A DNA stretch of 46,286 nucleotides from JANPEZ01 sp031423155 (GCA_031423155.1 JANPEZ010000056.1:1-46286), one strand, 5' to 3'. Shown: positions 15,988-24,072, numbered from the stretch's first letter. The notes: a model not told the origin generated them from the letters alone. Made by a program: numbers and translations.

Positions 15988-16809
15988 ATGAAGGTCGCCT
16001 ACCAGGGAGAGCCCGGTGCCTATAGCGAGCGGGCCGTGCATTCGGTCTTCCCCGAGGCCGAGCCGCTCCCCTGTGACACGGTGCGCCTGGTCTTCTCCCG
16101 CGTGACCAGCGGCGAGGCCGATTTCGGTGTCGTTCCCCTCGAGAACTCCCAGGCCGGCTCGGTCAACGAGACCTACGACCTGCTCCTTCACACGAGCCTT
16201 CTGAACATCGTCGGAGAGGTCCTCGTTCAAGTCGATCACGCCCTGCTGGGCATCCCGGGAGCCCGACTGGAGGGCGTCAAACGTGCCTACTCCCACTGGC
16301 AGGCACTCGCCCAATGCGAAGGATTCCTGGCCTCTATGCATATCGAGCCGATCCCGGCCCACGACACTGCCGGGGCCGCCAGGTTGGTAGCCGAGCGCGC
16401 CGATCCGCAGGAGGCGGCGATAGCCAGCGTCGATGCCGCCGCTCGGACGGGCCTAGCGGTCTTGGCCGAGCGGATCCAAACCGAGAAGGACAACTTCACC
16501 AAGTTCTCAGTGATCGGCTCGCGGGACGCCGGCCTGGGCGAGCCGGACAAGACCTCGCTCGTGATGGCCGTGCTCGACAAGCCCGGATCGCTGCTCTCAT
16601 CGTTGCAGCCCTTCGCCGAGCGCGGGATCAACCTCCACAAGCTGGAGTCGCGGCCGCGACGCGGCGCGCCCTTCGAGTACGTCTTCTACGTCGACCTGAC
16701 ACGTCCGGCCGAGGACCCGGATGTCGCCGCGGCCCTCGCAGAAGTGGCCGAGCACACGTCTTTGCTCCGCGTGCTGGGCTCCTATCGATCCGCCGCCGGG
16801 CCGATCTAG
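15988..16809 (+). CDS. pheA: Prephenate dehydratase
   Basis: This 273-residue enzyme converts prephenate to phenylpyruvate in phenylalanine biosynthesis. The catalytic PDT domain covers residues 1-178 (MKVAYQGEPGAYSE opening, GVVPLENSQAGSV, and DNFTKFSVIG, where the usual TRF triad is TKF at 171-173). A C-terminal ACT regulatory domain follows (about 188-268) with the ESRP phenylalanine-binding motif at 220-223. The length is normal for the monofunctional enzyme. The ATG at 15988 is supported by the -10 element just upstream. It is divergent from the Wzc-type gene and followed after 12 bp by a secreted propeller gene. Identification is firm. Confidence 0.95.
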   Translation: MKVAYQGEPGAYSERAVHSVFPEAEPLPCDTVRLVFSRVTSGEADFGVVPLENSQAGSVNETYDLLLHTSLLNIVGEVLVQVDHALLGIPGARLEGVKRAYSHWQALAQCEGFLASMHIEPIPAHDTAGAARLVAERADPQEAAIASVDAAARTGLAVLAERIQTEKDNFTKFSVIGSRDAGLGEPDKTSLVMAVLDKPGSLLSSLQPFAERGINLHKLESRPRRGAPFEYVFYVDLTRPAEDPDVAAALAEVAEHTSLLRVLGSYRSAAGPI

Positions 16810-16821
16810 GCCCGTTCACCC

Positions 16822-18393
16822 ATGAACACTCGAGCCGGTGCCCGTCACGCGGCTCGGCGCAAGATTCCGGCGCTGGCCGTCATCCTCATGCTGGCGATCC
16901 TCGCCGGCGGGGCGGGGGCCGGTTGGAGACTTTCCCGAAAGGAGGCGGCCGCCCCATCTCCTTCGGCGGCCGGTTCGGCGAGCGCCTCTCCTTCGGTGGA
17001 GGTCTCGCCCGCCCCGAGTCCCTCGCCCGGTCCGGTCGAACCCGGACCCATCGATCCGGACTTCCCGGGGCTTACGACCTTCCGCGGCAACCTCACGCGC
17101 TCCTACTACGGGATGGGGCCGGTGCCGGATGACCCCGTGATCCGTTGGCGATATCCGGCGGGGGGAACGCTCTGTTCGATCTCCAGCGACAACCACGGCA
17201 GTAGGGAATGGTGCGGGACGGGATGGACCGGGCAGCCGAACGTGATCCCGGGCAGGCACGGATCGGTCGAGGTCCGCATCGGCGCCTACGACGCCAACTA
17301 CCACTTCCTCGATGGCAAGACGGGGGAGCAGGTTCGTCCGGATCTGGTCACGGGCGACCTAGCAAAGGGTTCGGCGACGTCTGATCCGAACGGGTATCCG
17401 CTCTACTACGCGGGTTCGCGCGACAACCTGTTCCGGATCGTCGCGCTCGATAGGGCCGAACCGACCGTGCTGTGGTCGATGGATGCCGATTCGACCGTCT
17501 CGGATCCGACCTGGAACAACGATTGGGACGGAGCCGCTGCGATCGTGGACGACTACATGCTCGTGGGAGGAGAGAACTCCTGGTTCTACGTCGTGCGACT
17601 CAACCGTGGTTACGACTCCCGAGGGATGGTCACGGTCCGGCCCAAGATCGTCATGCGGGTTCCCGGATACGACCAGGAACTGATCGATACGATCGGCGAC
17701 ACGGACGTCTCGATCGAGGGCTCGGTCGCCTTCTACGACGGAGTCGCATACTTCGGGAACTCGGGCGGGCTCGTGCAAGGGTGGGATATCTCCAACATCC
17801 TCGCGGGTGGGAAGCGCTACGAACGCGTCTTCCGGTTCTGGAACGGGGACGACACCGACGCGACGATCACGATCGACGAAGAGGGCTTCCTCTACGTGGG
17901 CCGCAAGATGCAGGACAACACCGATCGTCCCGAATCCTTCCAACGCGATCATGAGATCGGCTCGCTGATGAAGCTGGATCCGTCCCGGCCGAAGCATCCC
18001 CTCGTCTGGTCGGTTCAGCTCGGTGGGTTCGAGCGTGACGGCGGGCTACTCGGTACCCCGGCACTGTCCGAAGGGATCGTCTACGCGATGATCACGGAAG
18101 GTGCCGTGAGCGCCGTCGACGCCGAGACGGGAGAGATCTTGTGGACGAAGGATCTGGTCGGGCCAACTTGGTCATCGCCCGTGGTGGTGGACGGCCGGCT
18201 CATCGTCGGAGAGGGGAACGGCTACCTCAACTGCTTCGATGTTCACCGTCCGGGCAAGGATCCGGGGGAACCGCTCTGGCGGCTGAACCTTGGCGGAAAC
18301 ATCGAGTCGACGCCCGCGGTTTGGAACGGCTGGATCTACGTGGGAACCAGGTACGGGCAGATCCTCGGCATAGCGGACAAGCACACGAAGTGA
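16822..18393 (+). CDS. Secreted or membrane-anchored beta-propeller protein
   Basis: This 523-residue protein has a basic N-terminus and one hydrophobic segment (IPALAVILMLAILAGGAGAG, residues 15-34) serving as signal or anchor. A Pro/Ser-rich linker follows (about 44-78), then repeats with quinoprotein-like propeller character (VYAMITEGAVSAVDAETGEILW and IYVGTRYGQILGI near the end). It differs from the propeller at 5772 by a longer, less regular repeat region and several tryptophan/glycine loops. It starts 12 bp after pheA and may be co-transcribed with it, though no metabolic link is obvious. It could bind an extracellular ligand; the function is not known. Confidence 0.75.
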   Translation: MNTRAGARHAARRKIPALAVILMLAILAGGAGAGWRLSRKEAAAPSPSAAGSASASPSVEVSPAPSPSPGPVEPGPIDPDFPGLTTFRGNLTRSYYGMGPVPDDPVIRWRYPAGGTLCSISSDNHGSREWCGTGWTGQPNVIPGRHGSVEVRIGAYDANYHFLDGKTGEQVRPDLVTGDLAKGSATSDPNGYPLYYAGSRDNLFRIVALDRAEPTVLWSMDADSTVSDPTWNNDWDGAAAIVDDYMLVGGENSWFYVVRLNRGYDSRGMVTVRPKIVMRVPGYDQELIDTIGDTDVSIEGSVAFYDGVAYFGNSGGLVQGWDISNILAGGKRYERVFRFWNGDDTDATITIDEEGFLYVGRKMQDNTDRPESFQRDHEIGSLMKLDPSRPKHPLVWSVQLGGFERDGGLLGTPALSEGIVYAMITEGAVSAVDAETGEILWTKDLVGPTWSSPVVVDGRLIVGEGNGYLNCFDVHRPGKDPGEPLWRLNLGGNIESTPAVWNGWIYVGTRYGQILGIADKHTK

Positions 18394-18394
18394 G

Positions 18395-18826
18395 CTAGCT
18401 CTCCAGGGCTACCGTCACGCTCACGGTGAACACACGAGGGCCAGGAAAGCTCCCTCCGATCGGGTCCACCGGTTCGCCTCCCTGTTCGCAGGACGGTCCG
18501 GGAGTAGCGCCCACGACTCCGGGCCCGCATGCCGGACCGAAGTAGGCGACTATGCGGCCGCCGCCCGCCCCCTTCACGGTGAACACGAAGCTCCCGGCCT
18601 TCAGGTCTCGGGAGTCGAGAGTCAGCGCGTTCCGCGGGTAGTCGTAGACGTCCCACGCGATGCCGCTCTCCGGCGCCAGGGTGATCTGGATGCGCTCCCC
18701 GAAGCGAACCTGGATCGAGGAGCCGTTGTCCTTAAGGGTCAGCGCGTGGGTGAGGGTAGTCGCCGACTTCACGCAACCCGCGCCGAGCAGCGCCAGCGCG
18801 AGCAAGATCCCCAGGGTTCGCCTCAT
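18395..18826 (-). CDS. Lipoprotein with chagasin-like (protease-inhibitor I42) features
   Basis: This 143-residue protein has a lipobox LGAGC with Cys18 as the lipidated residue. The remainder resembles the chagasin/I42 cysteine-protease-inhibitor fold: a SGIAWDVYDY loop in the place of the usual NPTTGYxW loop, and a C-terminal GGGRIVAYFGP...FTVSVTV region in the place of the RPW-bearing strand. The key NPTTG motif is not intact, so inhibitor activity is uncertain. It probably sits outside the cell membrane. TAAGCT lies six bases before the ATG, indicating a leaderless transcript. It converges on the propeller gene with one base between the stops. Confidence 0.6.
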   Translation of the reverse strand: MRRTLGILLALALLGAGCVKSATTLTHALTLKDNGSSIQVRFGERIQITLAPESGIAWDVYDYPRNALTLDSRDLKAGSFVFTVKGAGGGRIVAYFGPACGPGVVGATPGPSCEQGGEPVDPIGGSFPGPRVFTVSVTVALES

Positions 18827-18832
18827 GACCGG

Positions 18833-18838
18833 AGCTTA
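18833..18838 (-). promoter_or_regulatory. -10 element of a leaderless promoter (chagasin-like lipoprotein)
   Basis: On the minus strand TAAGCT ends six bases before the ATG at 18826. Confidence 0.45.
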
Positions 18839-18868
18839 GACGCCGGGTCTGCGAGGAGTTGTTCCCGC

Positions 18869-19780
18869 TCAGATCCGCCCCGTAAGGATCTGGTCATGCA
18901 GCGAGGCCGAGTGCGAGAGGGTCAAGGCGCCCATCACCAAGATGAGGGCGGCGACGCCCGCGTACCGGATCAGCTTCTGGTTCGGATCCAGGTTGCGTGT
19001 GTCGAGCAGGAAGGCGAGGGCCGCGCCGGAGGCCAGCCCGCCCAGGTGCGCGAGATATCCGATGTTGGGGATGGCGAAGGTCAGGAACAGGTTCATCACC
19101 AGGATCTGCACCACCCACTGGACCTGGGCCCGCCCCATCCGCGTATTCCGGTGCATGTAGCCGTAGGCCAGGACCGCACCGAACAGACCGAAGATCGAGC
19201 CGGAGGCTCCGGCACCGACGGCGAACGGGCTTCCGAGGACGAACTCGGCCACGTTCCCCCCGATCCCGGCCAGCAGGTATATGAGCAGCATCTTCTTCGC
19301 ACCGAAGTTCGAGGAAACCACGGGTCCGAACAGGTAGAGCGCGTACATGTTGAACGCGATGTGAAGCAGTCCGTAGTGCAGGAAGATCGGGGTTATCAAT
19401 CGCCAGTACTCGTGGTTGATCGCCAGGCTCGGCGGGAACATGCCTCCCACCTCGATCATCTTCTCCACCCCGGGGCCGCCGATCAGGTCCCCGCCGCCGG
19501 ACGCCGCCATCTCGGCGACGAACGCCGCGACAGTGATCCCGAGGATCACCTTGGTGAAGGAGACGTTGTAGAAGCGCAACTTCTTGCCGGGACCGGCCCG
19601 GAACTCGCGGCGGGCCTCCGCCACGCAGTCCGGGCACTGATGGCCGACCGGCGCCGGGATCATGCACTGCGGGCAGATCGGCTTGCCGCAGCGGGTGCAG
19701 TGGACGCGGGTCTCCTCGGCCGGATGGCGATAGCAGTACTCGACACCGGGAGGGGCGGGCATCATCGGGTCCGGTTGCAT
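18869..19780 (-). CDS. Rhomboid-family intramembrane serine protease with zinc-binding N-terminus
   Basis: This is a 303-residue protein. Residues 14-52 hold a B-box-like zinc-binding segment (CYRHP, CTRCGKPICPQCM, HQCPDC). From about residue 73 it is a six-to-seven-helix rhomboid: HYGLLHIAFNMYAL (His and Asn of the oxyanion region), GASGSIFG with nucleophile Ser193, and YLAHLGG with catalytic His245. The catalytic dyad is complete. It cleaves membrane proteins within or near their helices; substrates are unknown. The fusion of a B-box with rhomboid is common in actinobacteria. TAGGAT lies six bases upstream of the ATG, again pointing to a leaderless message. Confidence 0.9.
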   Translation of the reverse strand: MQPDPMMPAPPGVEYCYRHPAEETRVHCTRCGKPICPQCMIPAPVGHQCPDCVAEARREFRAGPGKKLRFYNVSFTKVILGITVAAFVAEMAASGGGDLIGGPGVEKMIEVGGMFPPSLAINHEYWRLITPIFLHYGLLHIAFNMYALYLFGPVVSSNFGAKKMLLIYLLAGIGGNVAEFVLGSPFAVGAGASGSIFGLFGAVLAYGYMHRNTRMGRAQVQWVVQILVMNLFLTFAIPNIGYLAHLGGLASGAALAFLLDTRNLDPNQKLIRYAGVAALILVMGALTLSHSASLHDQILTGRI

Positions 19781-19786
19781 CGGGCC

Positions 19787-19792
19787 ATCCTA
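19787..19792 (-). promoter_or_regulatory. -10 element of a leaderless promoter (rhomboid)
   Basis: On the minus strand TAGGAT ends six bases before the ATG at 19780, inside the 39-bp gap to the upstream gene. Confidence 0.45.
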
Positions 19793-19819
19793 CGGGTGCT
19801 TGGGGTGTTTGAAGGCCAG

Positions 19820-20236
19820 CTACTCGGAGGCCGACCAGTGACGCCACCGCTCCACCTCGACGATGACTGCCGGGCCGGCGGGAGGATCGGCGACGTACTG
19901 CGGGTACTTGCGAGCGAGCAGGGCAAGGCCCGATCGCCAGACGTCCGGGTCGTGGACGATCCGGGCGCGACCATCGACCCGGATCCACCACAGCTGCGAC
20001 CAGGCATCCTCGTAGTGGTCCACGAGCAGCGAGACGCGACCTTCTTCCTCGATGTCGGTGAGCCGCTGAAGGTCGCGCGATCTCTTCGGCTTCTCGTCGA
20101 CGACCAGATACAGGGTCGAGGGAAGAGATACGGCGAAGGTCACGGGGACCAGGTGCGGGCCGCCATCGGGTCGCACTGTGGCGAGCCTTGCGACCGGAGC
20201 CGCCGCGAAACGCTCTCGAACCTCGAAATCATCCAA
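19820..20236 (-). CDS. PPOX-class F420-dependent oxidoreductase (Rv0121-like)
   Basis: This 138-residue split-barrel flavin/deazaflavin-binding protein has the opening PVARLATVRPDGGPHLVPVTFA, the strand LYLVVDEKPKRSRDLQRL, and a W-rich middle (SQLWWIRVDGRA). The overall pattern matches the Rv0121 type of PPOX-class enzymes thought to use F420. The first codon is TTG at 20236, with TGAGG placed seven bases upstream; the site overlaps the stop of the preceding lipoprotein gene, indicating coupling. It would reduce an unidentified substrate in the cytoplasm. Cofactor choice (F420 or FMN) is known for relatives, not shown here. Confidence 0.82.
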   Translation of the reverse strand: MDDFEVRERFAAAPVARLATVRPDGGPHLVPVTFAVSLPSTLYLVVDEKPKRSRDLQRLTDIEEEGRVSLLVDHYEDAWSQLWWIRVDGRARIVHDPDVWRSGLALLARKYPQYVADPPAGPAVIVEVERWRHWSASE

Positions 20237-20245
20237 GCGGCAACC

Positions 20246-21205
20246 TCAGTCGGTAGGCACGCGCAGGTCCGAAAGCTCCTTGCCGACCTCGGCCGGGTCG
20301 AAGACCGAGCCCCAGCGATCGACGATGTTGCCGTCGGCGTCTATGAGATAGAGCCAGGGCTCGGAGAGATCGCCGTCGCGGTAGAGCCAGTCCGCAGCCG
20401 CCTGGTTGATCTCCTGCTTCTGGAAGTCGTGCCAGATCTCTATGTGGATGAACACGGCCTTCCCGGCGTAGGTCTCGGATAACGCTTCGAGGGCATCCAC
20501 CGCCGGACCGCAGAACTCGCTCATGCAGTAGGTGGGTGTAGCGAACATGACGAGGATGGGTGAGTGCGCCGCCAACGCGTCCTTGAGCGTCCCCTCTTGA
20601 AGGCCCGGATCGGGAACAGGGGTCGTGTCCGATGCCCTCGAGTCGATCGCCCCGGGAAGAGCGTCCTTCGATGACATCGTCAGGTTCTGCGTCTTCAGTG
20701 CCGGTTGTCCGGGCGCCGGCAGGTTCGGCGCTTCGAAGACGTTGAAGTTGGCGGTAAGGCTCTGGGGACCCGCACCCTCGACGCTGCCCGTGATGGTCGC
20801 CTGCCAGATGCCTGCTTGCTCGAACGTGACGTTCCCGGCCTGGTAGACGCCTCGCGCCTCCGACGGACTGGTCAGCGTTGGGGCAGCGCCTCCCTGCGGC
20901 GACGTTCCACTCGACGGGATGAACGAGGCGGTCGCCGCAGGTCCGTCTACAGGTGCGCTGCTCCCGTCTGCGCCGAAGTAGGAGAACGCGACTTCCATCG
21001 AACCGTAGCTCACGAATCGGTTATCGCTGGAGATCAGGCCTATCAGAACCCGCTGACGTGAACCGATGTACAGGTCGACGCTCGCGACCTGTGCAGCGAT
21101 ATTGAGTTCGCCGGCGCCGCCGGCAGGGGGGGTGCTCGACTTCGTGCAGGCCACCAGGATCGCGAGCGCGAGGCCGGCGGCGATCGACCTCCTCGCTCTC
21201 GTCAT
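20246..21205 (-). CDS. Thioredoxin-fold lipoprotein
   Basis: This 319-residue protein starts at the ATG at 21205, with GAGAGGA about eight bases upstream; a GTG at 21223 is less likely. It has a lipobox LVAC (Cys20). Residues 30-160 form a beta-sandwich-like region (ASVDLYIGSRQRVLIGLISSD...). The C-terminal third is thioredoxin-like, with FATPTYCMSEFCGP carrying Cys227 and Cys232, a four-residue spacing in place of the usual CxxC, and a downstream PWLYLIDADGNIVDRW strand as in TlpA/AhpC-type proteins. It is probably exposed outside the membrane, with an uncertain redox role. It is followed nine bases later by the F420-type gene. Confidence 0.68.
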   Translation of the reverse strand: MTRARRSIAAGLALAILVACTKSSTPPAGGAGELNIAAQVASVDLYIGSRQRVLIGLISSDNRFVSYGSMEVAFSYFGADGSSAPVDGPAATASFIPSSGTSPQGGAAPTLTSPSEARGVYQAGNVTFEQAGIWQATITGSVEGAGPQSLTANFNVFEAPNLPAPGQPALKTQNLTMSSKDALPGAIDSRASDTTPVPDPGLQEGTLKDALAAHSPILVMFATPTYCMSEFCGPAVDALEALSETYAGKAVFIHIEIWHDFQKQEINQAAADWLYRDGDLSEPWLYLIDADGNIVDRWGSVFDPAEVGKELSDLRVPTD

Positions 21206-21247
21206 GGGGTCATCCTCTCTCACCTTCTAGGCAAGCGACCATGAGGT

Positions 21248-21676
21248 TCAACAGCCCGTCGCCTTGAGGCCGACCGCTTCTAGGGCTGCGGTCGCGGTTG
21301 CGAGCAGAGCCTCGACGTCGCCGGTGTACTCGAAGGGGAGCCGATCGCCTGTTCGCAGGTCGGCTTCGACCCTAGCCTTGGCCTGCAATAGCCCGGCCAC
21401 AAGCGCTCGGTCGACGGGTTCCGTCGCGGCGGCAAGGACGTGGAGTTTCTCGTGGAGCAAGTCGTAGAAGGTACCGTTCGCCGGATCCAGCTCGGAGCGA
21501 CCGAGTCCGATCATCCGACAGAGCGCCGCGAGGGTCTGGTCGGCGTCGGCTTGGGTGAACACACCCAGAGATCCGCTCGGACCGGAAGCGACCGGCGGAG
21601 GAGCCGGGTCCGCGCCGCATGCCGTAGATAGCGTCGCGAGGACGAGCGCAACGACGAGGATCCCTCGCGGTTTCAC
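21248..21676 (-). CDS. Hypothetical lipoprotein
   Basis: This 142-residue protein has a lipobox LSTAC (Cys20) followed by a Pro/Ser/Gly spacer. The mature part is helical with regular small residues (LLHEKLHVLAAATEPVDRALVAGLLQAKARVEADL), possibly a four-helix bundle. No known family is recognised. The GTG at 21676 has TAGGCT six bases upstream, so this gene seems to have its own leaderless promoter despite following the methyltransferase gene by only nine bases. Confidence 0.65.
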   Translation of the reverse strand: MKPRGILVVALVLATLSTACGADPAPPPVASGPSGSLGVFTQADADQTLAALCRMIGLGRSELDPANGTFYDLLHEKLHVLAAATEPVDRALVAGLLQAKARVEADLRTGDRLPFEYTGDVEALLATATAALEAVGLKATGC

Positions 21677-21682
21677 GGCCTG

Positions 21683-21688
21683 AGCCTA
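21683..21688 (-). promoter_or_regulatory. -10 element of a leaderless promoter (hypothetical lipoprotein)
   Basis: On the minus strand TAGGCT ends six bases before the GTG at 21676. It overlaps the stop codon region of the upstream methyltransferase gene. Confidence 0.4.
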
Positions 21689-22174
21689 CCGGGCCAACCG
21701 CGCTTCGAGCCCGACGAGGAAGGCCTTGCGTTCCTCGTGTCCTCCGTAGCCGCCGAGGCTGCGGCCCGACGAGACCACTCGGTGACAAGGAACGAAGATC
21801 TCGATGGGGCAGCGGGCCAGAACGCTCCCCGCGGCACGGCCTGCCTTGGGCGAACCGGCCTCGTCGGCGATGTCCCCGTAGGTCCGAAGGTCGTTGAAGG
21901 GGACCGCCATCGTGGCTTCGATAACGCGACGCGAGAAGTCGGTCCCGGCGAACGACAGGTCAACCCCCGCCGAGAAGGCCCGCAGCTTGCCCGCGAAGTA
22001 GCTCTCGATCTCGCGAGTAGCGGCGCGCAACTCGCGACCGGCGGGTTCGGCCACGATCTGCACTTTCCCGAAGTAGGTCGCCACTATCCCGACCTCGCCT
22101 GCCACGACGGTCATCTCTCCCAGCGGGGTGGAGACGGTTCCCGCGCGCAAGCGTGACTTCAAACGATCGGCCAC
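21686..22174 (-). CDS. ogt: Methylated-DNA--protein-cysteine S-methyltransferase
   Basis: This 162-residue suicide enzyme removes alkyl groups from O6 of guanine in DNA. The active-site motif is PCHRV with acceptor Cys130, preceded by the DNA-binding helix region (FSRRVIEATMAVPFNDLRTYGDIA and GRAAGSVLARCPI). The GTG at 22174 is supported by TGGAAGG about eight bases upstream and makes the gene overlap the upstream one by 16 bp. The N-terminal domain is short, as in Ogt-type proteins. It is the last gene of a minus-strand run with the SCO1664-1666-like genes. Confidence 0.92.
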   Translation of the reverse strand: MADRLKSRLRAGTVSTPLGEMTVVAGEVGIVATYFGKVQIVAEPAGRELRAATREIESYFAGKLRAFSAGVDLSFAGTDFSRRVIEATMAVPFNDLRTYGDIADEAGSPKAGRAAGSVLARCPIEIFVPCHRVVSSGRSLGGYGGHEERKAFLVGLEARLAR

Positions 22175-22872
22175 GGGTAGGGCCTTCCAGGGCCGGGTTC
22201 GGGGAAGACATCGAGTTCGGCCACCTCGATCAGACGCGCGGCCATAGCCTCGATCTCGGCTGGATCGAGCAGCTCGCCGAGCTGCTCGCGAACGGAGCCC
22301 GAAGAAAGGAGCGGGGCCAGCTTCCGAAGGTCGTCCTTGAGGGCGTGATCAACGGGTTCGCCGATGAAGTCCCAGATGACGGTCCTGAGCTTGGGTTCGG
22401 GGCTGAAGCAGACGCCGTGGTCGATCACGAAGACGTGCCCGTCGCTTGCCTTCAGACAATGCCCCGCCTTGCGGTCCGCGTTGTTGACCACCATGTCGAA
22501 GAGCGCCACTCGGTGGAACTCCTCGGCGTGCGCGGCTAGCAACGTGAAGTAGTGCTGCTCTGGGTCGAACTCGACGAAGAGCTGGACCGAACCCTGGCCT
22601 TCGGGACCTTCGCGAAGAACTGTGGGAGGCACGTTCGGCCAGCCGAGTGCGCTCGCAACGACGTATGCCGCGACCTCCCGCCGGCAGAGCGTTCCCTCCG
22701 GGAAGTCCCACAGTGGTGCCTCGCCTCGGCGGGGCTTGTAGATGGCGAGTGTCTCCTGGTCCCGGAACTTGGCCTTGGCCAAGAACGTGTAGTTGGACGA
22801 GTTGGGCATCAGCCCCAAGATCTGAAGGTCACCCTCGGCGAGGACGCTCGGGACGTCCTGCGGCGGGGTCAC
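22159..22872 (-). CDS. SCO1664-family protein (PI3/4-kinase-like fold)
   Basis: This 237-residue protein belongs to an actinobacterial conserved family distantly related to phosphatidylinositol 3-/4-kinases. Visible landmarks are a strand lysine in ETLAIYKPRRGE, the loop FDMVVNNADRKAGHCL resembling the kinase catalytic loop, and VFVIDHGVCF resembling the metal-binding DxG segment. The GTG at 22872 overlaps the TGA of the upstream gene (GTGA); the longer frame to 22944 is less likely. Its biochemical function is not established. It forms a conserved trio with the two upstream genes. Confidence 0.82.
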   Translation of the reverse strand: MTPPQDVPSVLAEGDLQILGLMPNSSNYTFLAKAKFRDQETLAIYKPRRGEAPLWDFPEGTLCRREVAAYVVASALGWPNVPPTVLREGPEGQGSVQLFVEFDPEQHYFTLLAAHAEEFHRVALFDMVVNNADRKAGHCLKASDGHVFVIDHGVCFSPEPKLRTVIWDFIGEPVDHALKDDLRKLAPLLSSGSVREQLGELLDPAEIEAMAARLIEVAELDVFPEPGPGRPYPWPIV

Positions 22873-23393
22873 GACTTCGAGTGGCCGTTCATCGCCGGGC
22901 ACCGATGACCGTCGGGGTCGATCGGGTTCCCGCAGTACTGACACAGGGGCCGTCCCTTCTCGACGACGGCCGCCCCGTGCCGGGACAGGGCCAGCATCTG
23001 CTCGCGGGTCGCGGCGAACCTCAGGCCCATGGGCTCTTCGGCCAGGATCGACCTCGGATCGTCCTCGTCTTCGAGCTCGGGTATGAGCTCCAGCGCTTCG
23101 ACGATGAAAAGATCGCGCTCCTGGTCGTAGCCGATCGACAGACGCCCCGCCCGCCAGCCCGGCTCGAAGGGTTCGGTGAGAGCAAGGGCCTCTTCGGCTG
23201 CCTCCGCGCCGGTCTCCAGGCCGAGGTTCGCGAGCAGTTCCAGGATCGAAGCCGACAGGAGCTGAACCTGCTGCTTCTCGACGATCACCGTGTAGGTGCG
23301 AGAGCCGGCGGCCGCCTGGAGGTAGAAGGTGCGCGCCCCCGGTTCTCCGACGGCGTCGGTGGTGACGCGCTCCACCTGTCCCAGTTCGTCCAT
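22869..23393 (-). CDS. DUF3090 family protein (SCO1665-like)
   Basis: This 174-residue protein has a conserved N-terminal core (GARTFYLQAAAGSRTYTVIVEKQQV) and a C-terminal zinc-ribbon-like CQYCGNPIDPDGHRCP segment. The combination marks the DUF3090 family, which occurs next to SCO1664- and SCO1666-type genes across actinobacteria. The function is unknown; the constant neighbourhood suggests a common pathway. It starts four bases after the phosphatase stop and overlaps the next gene by four bases, so it sits in an operon. Confidence 0.88.
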   Translation of the reverse strand: MDELGQVERVTTDAVGEPGARTFYLQAAAGSRTYTVIVEKQQVQLLSASILELLANLGLETGAEAAEEALALTEPFEPGWRAGRLSIGYDQERDLFIVEALELIPELEDEDDPRSILAEEPMGLRFAATREQMLALSRHGAAVVEKGRPLCQYCGNPIDPDGHRCPAMNGHSKS

Positions 23394-23397
23394 CGCT

Positions 23398-24048
23398 CTA
23401 TCCTCGCACGCCCGGAGTCGAACGCTTCGGGCGCGCCTGGGCGAACGCGCCGAGTCCCCCCATGTCGTTCATCAGAACGAGCCTTGGAGGTCCGGAAGGG
23501 TGCAGGGCCACAACCGACACGGATGTCGTGTCGACAACGATCCTTTGGAATCGATCGATGGGGGCTCCGGCGCAGTGTGAGACGAGCAGCCTGATGATGT
23601 CCCCGTGAGAGAAGACGGCCACGTTGCCCCGAGGATGCTCGGCCGCGATCTTGCCGACCTCAGCCACCGCGCGCCGCTGGGCATCCGGGAAGCTCTCACC
23701 TCCGGGGAAGGTCGCCAGAGACGGCTGCTGTTGGATCACGTCCCAAAGCTTCGTCCGAGACAGGGCGGCCAGCCGGCGGCCCGTCCACGTCCCCGCGTCC
23801 ATCTCGATAAGGGCCCGACGTTCGCGCACCTTGAGTTCGCGTGCGGCCGCCAGAGGTAACGCCGTCTGCGTGCACCGCTCCAGGGGACTGGAGTAGACAC
23901 CGACCAGGTCGATGCCGGCGAACCGCTCGACGAGCGCCTCGGCCTGTTCGCGTCCCCGCACCGACAGGTCGATCCCGGGGGTACGTCCGTACAGGCGCTT
24001 TCCGGTCTGGTCGGTCAGTCCGTGGCGGATCAGGAAGATGAGGGTCAT
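23398..24048 (-). CDS. Histidine phosphatase family protein (MSMEG_4193/SCO1666-like)
   Basis: This 216-residue protein has the RHG motif (Arg8-His9-Gly10) with the phospho-accepting histidine, a conserved IEMDAGTWTG acid segment and a second histidine in FSHGDIIR. These form the catalytic set of the histidine phosphatase (phosphoglycerate-mutase-like) superfamily. The substrate is unknown. It is the first gene of the four-gene minus-strand run; TATGCT lies nine bases upstream of the ATG within the 24-bp gap after the phoR stop. Confidence 0.88.
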   Translation of the reverse strand: MTLIFLIRHGLTDQTGKRLYGRTPGIDLSVRGREQAEALVERFAGIDLVGVYSSPLERCTQTALPLAAARELKVRERRALIEMDAGTWTGRRLAALSRTKLWDVIQQQPSLATFPGGESFPDAQRRAVAEVGKIAAEHPRGNVAVFSHGDIIRLLVSHCAGAPIDRFQRIVVDTTSVSVVALHPSGPPRLVLMNDMGGLGAFAQARPKRSTPGVRG

Positions 24049-24057
24049 CGCCGGGCG

Positions 24058-24063
24058 AGCATA
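24058..24063 (-). promoter_or_regulatory. -10 element of a leaderless promoter (histidine phosphatase operon)
   Basis: On the minus strand TATGCT ends nine bases before the ATG at 24048. No ribosome site is visible. Confidence 0.4.
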
Positions 24064-24072
24064 GCGGCGCCG

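Noticed and set aside
16822..18393. Quinoprotein (PQQ-dependent) alcohol dehydrogenase
   Set aside because: Propeller repeats are present, but the cysteine pair and catalytic Asp/Glu pattern of the dehydrogenases are not seen, and no PQQ-synthesis genes are nearby.
18746..20482. 578-codon plus-strand frame
   Set aside because: It runs antisense through the rhomboid, F420-type and lipoprotein genes, all of which have family motifs; the composition is typical of a shadow frame.
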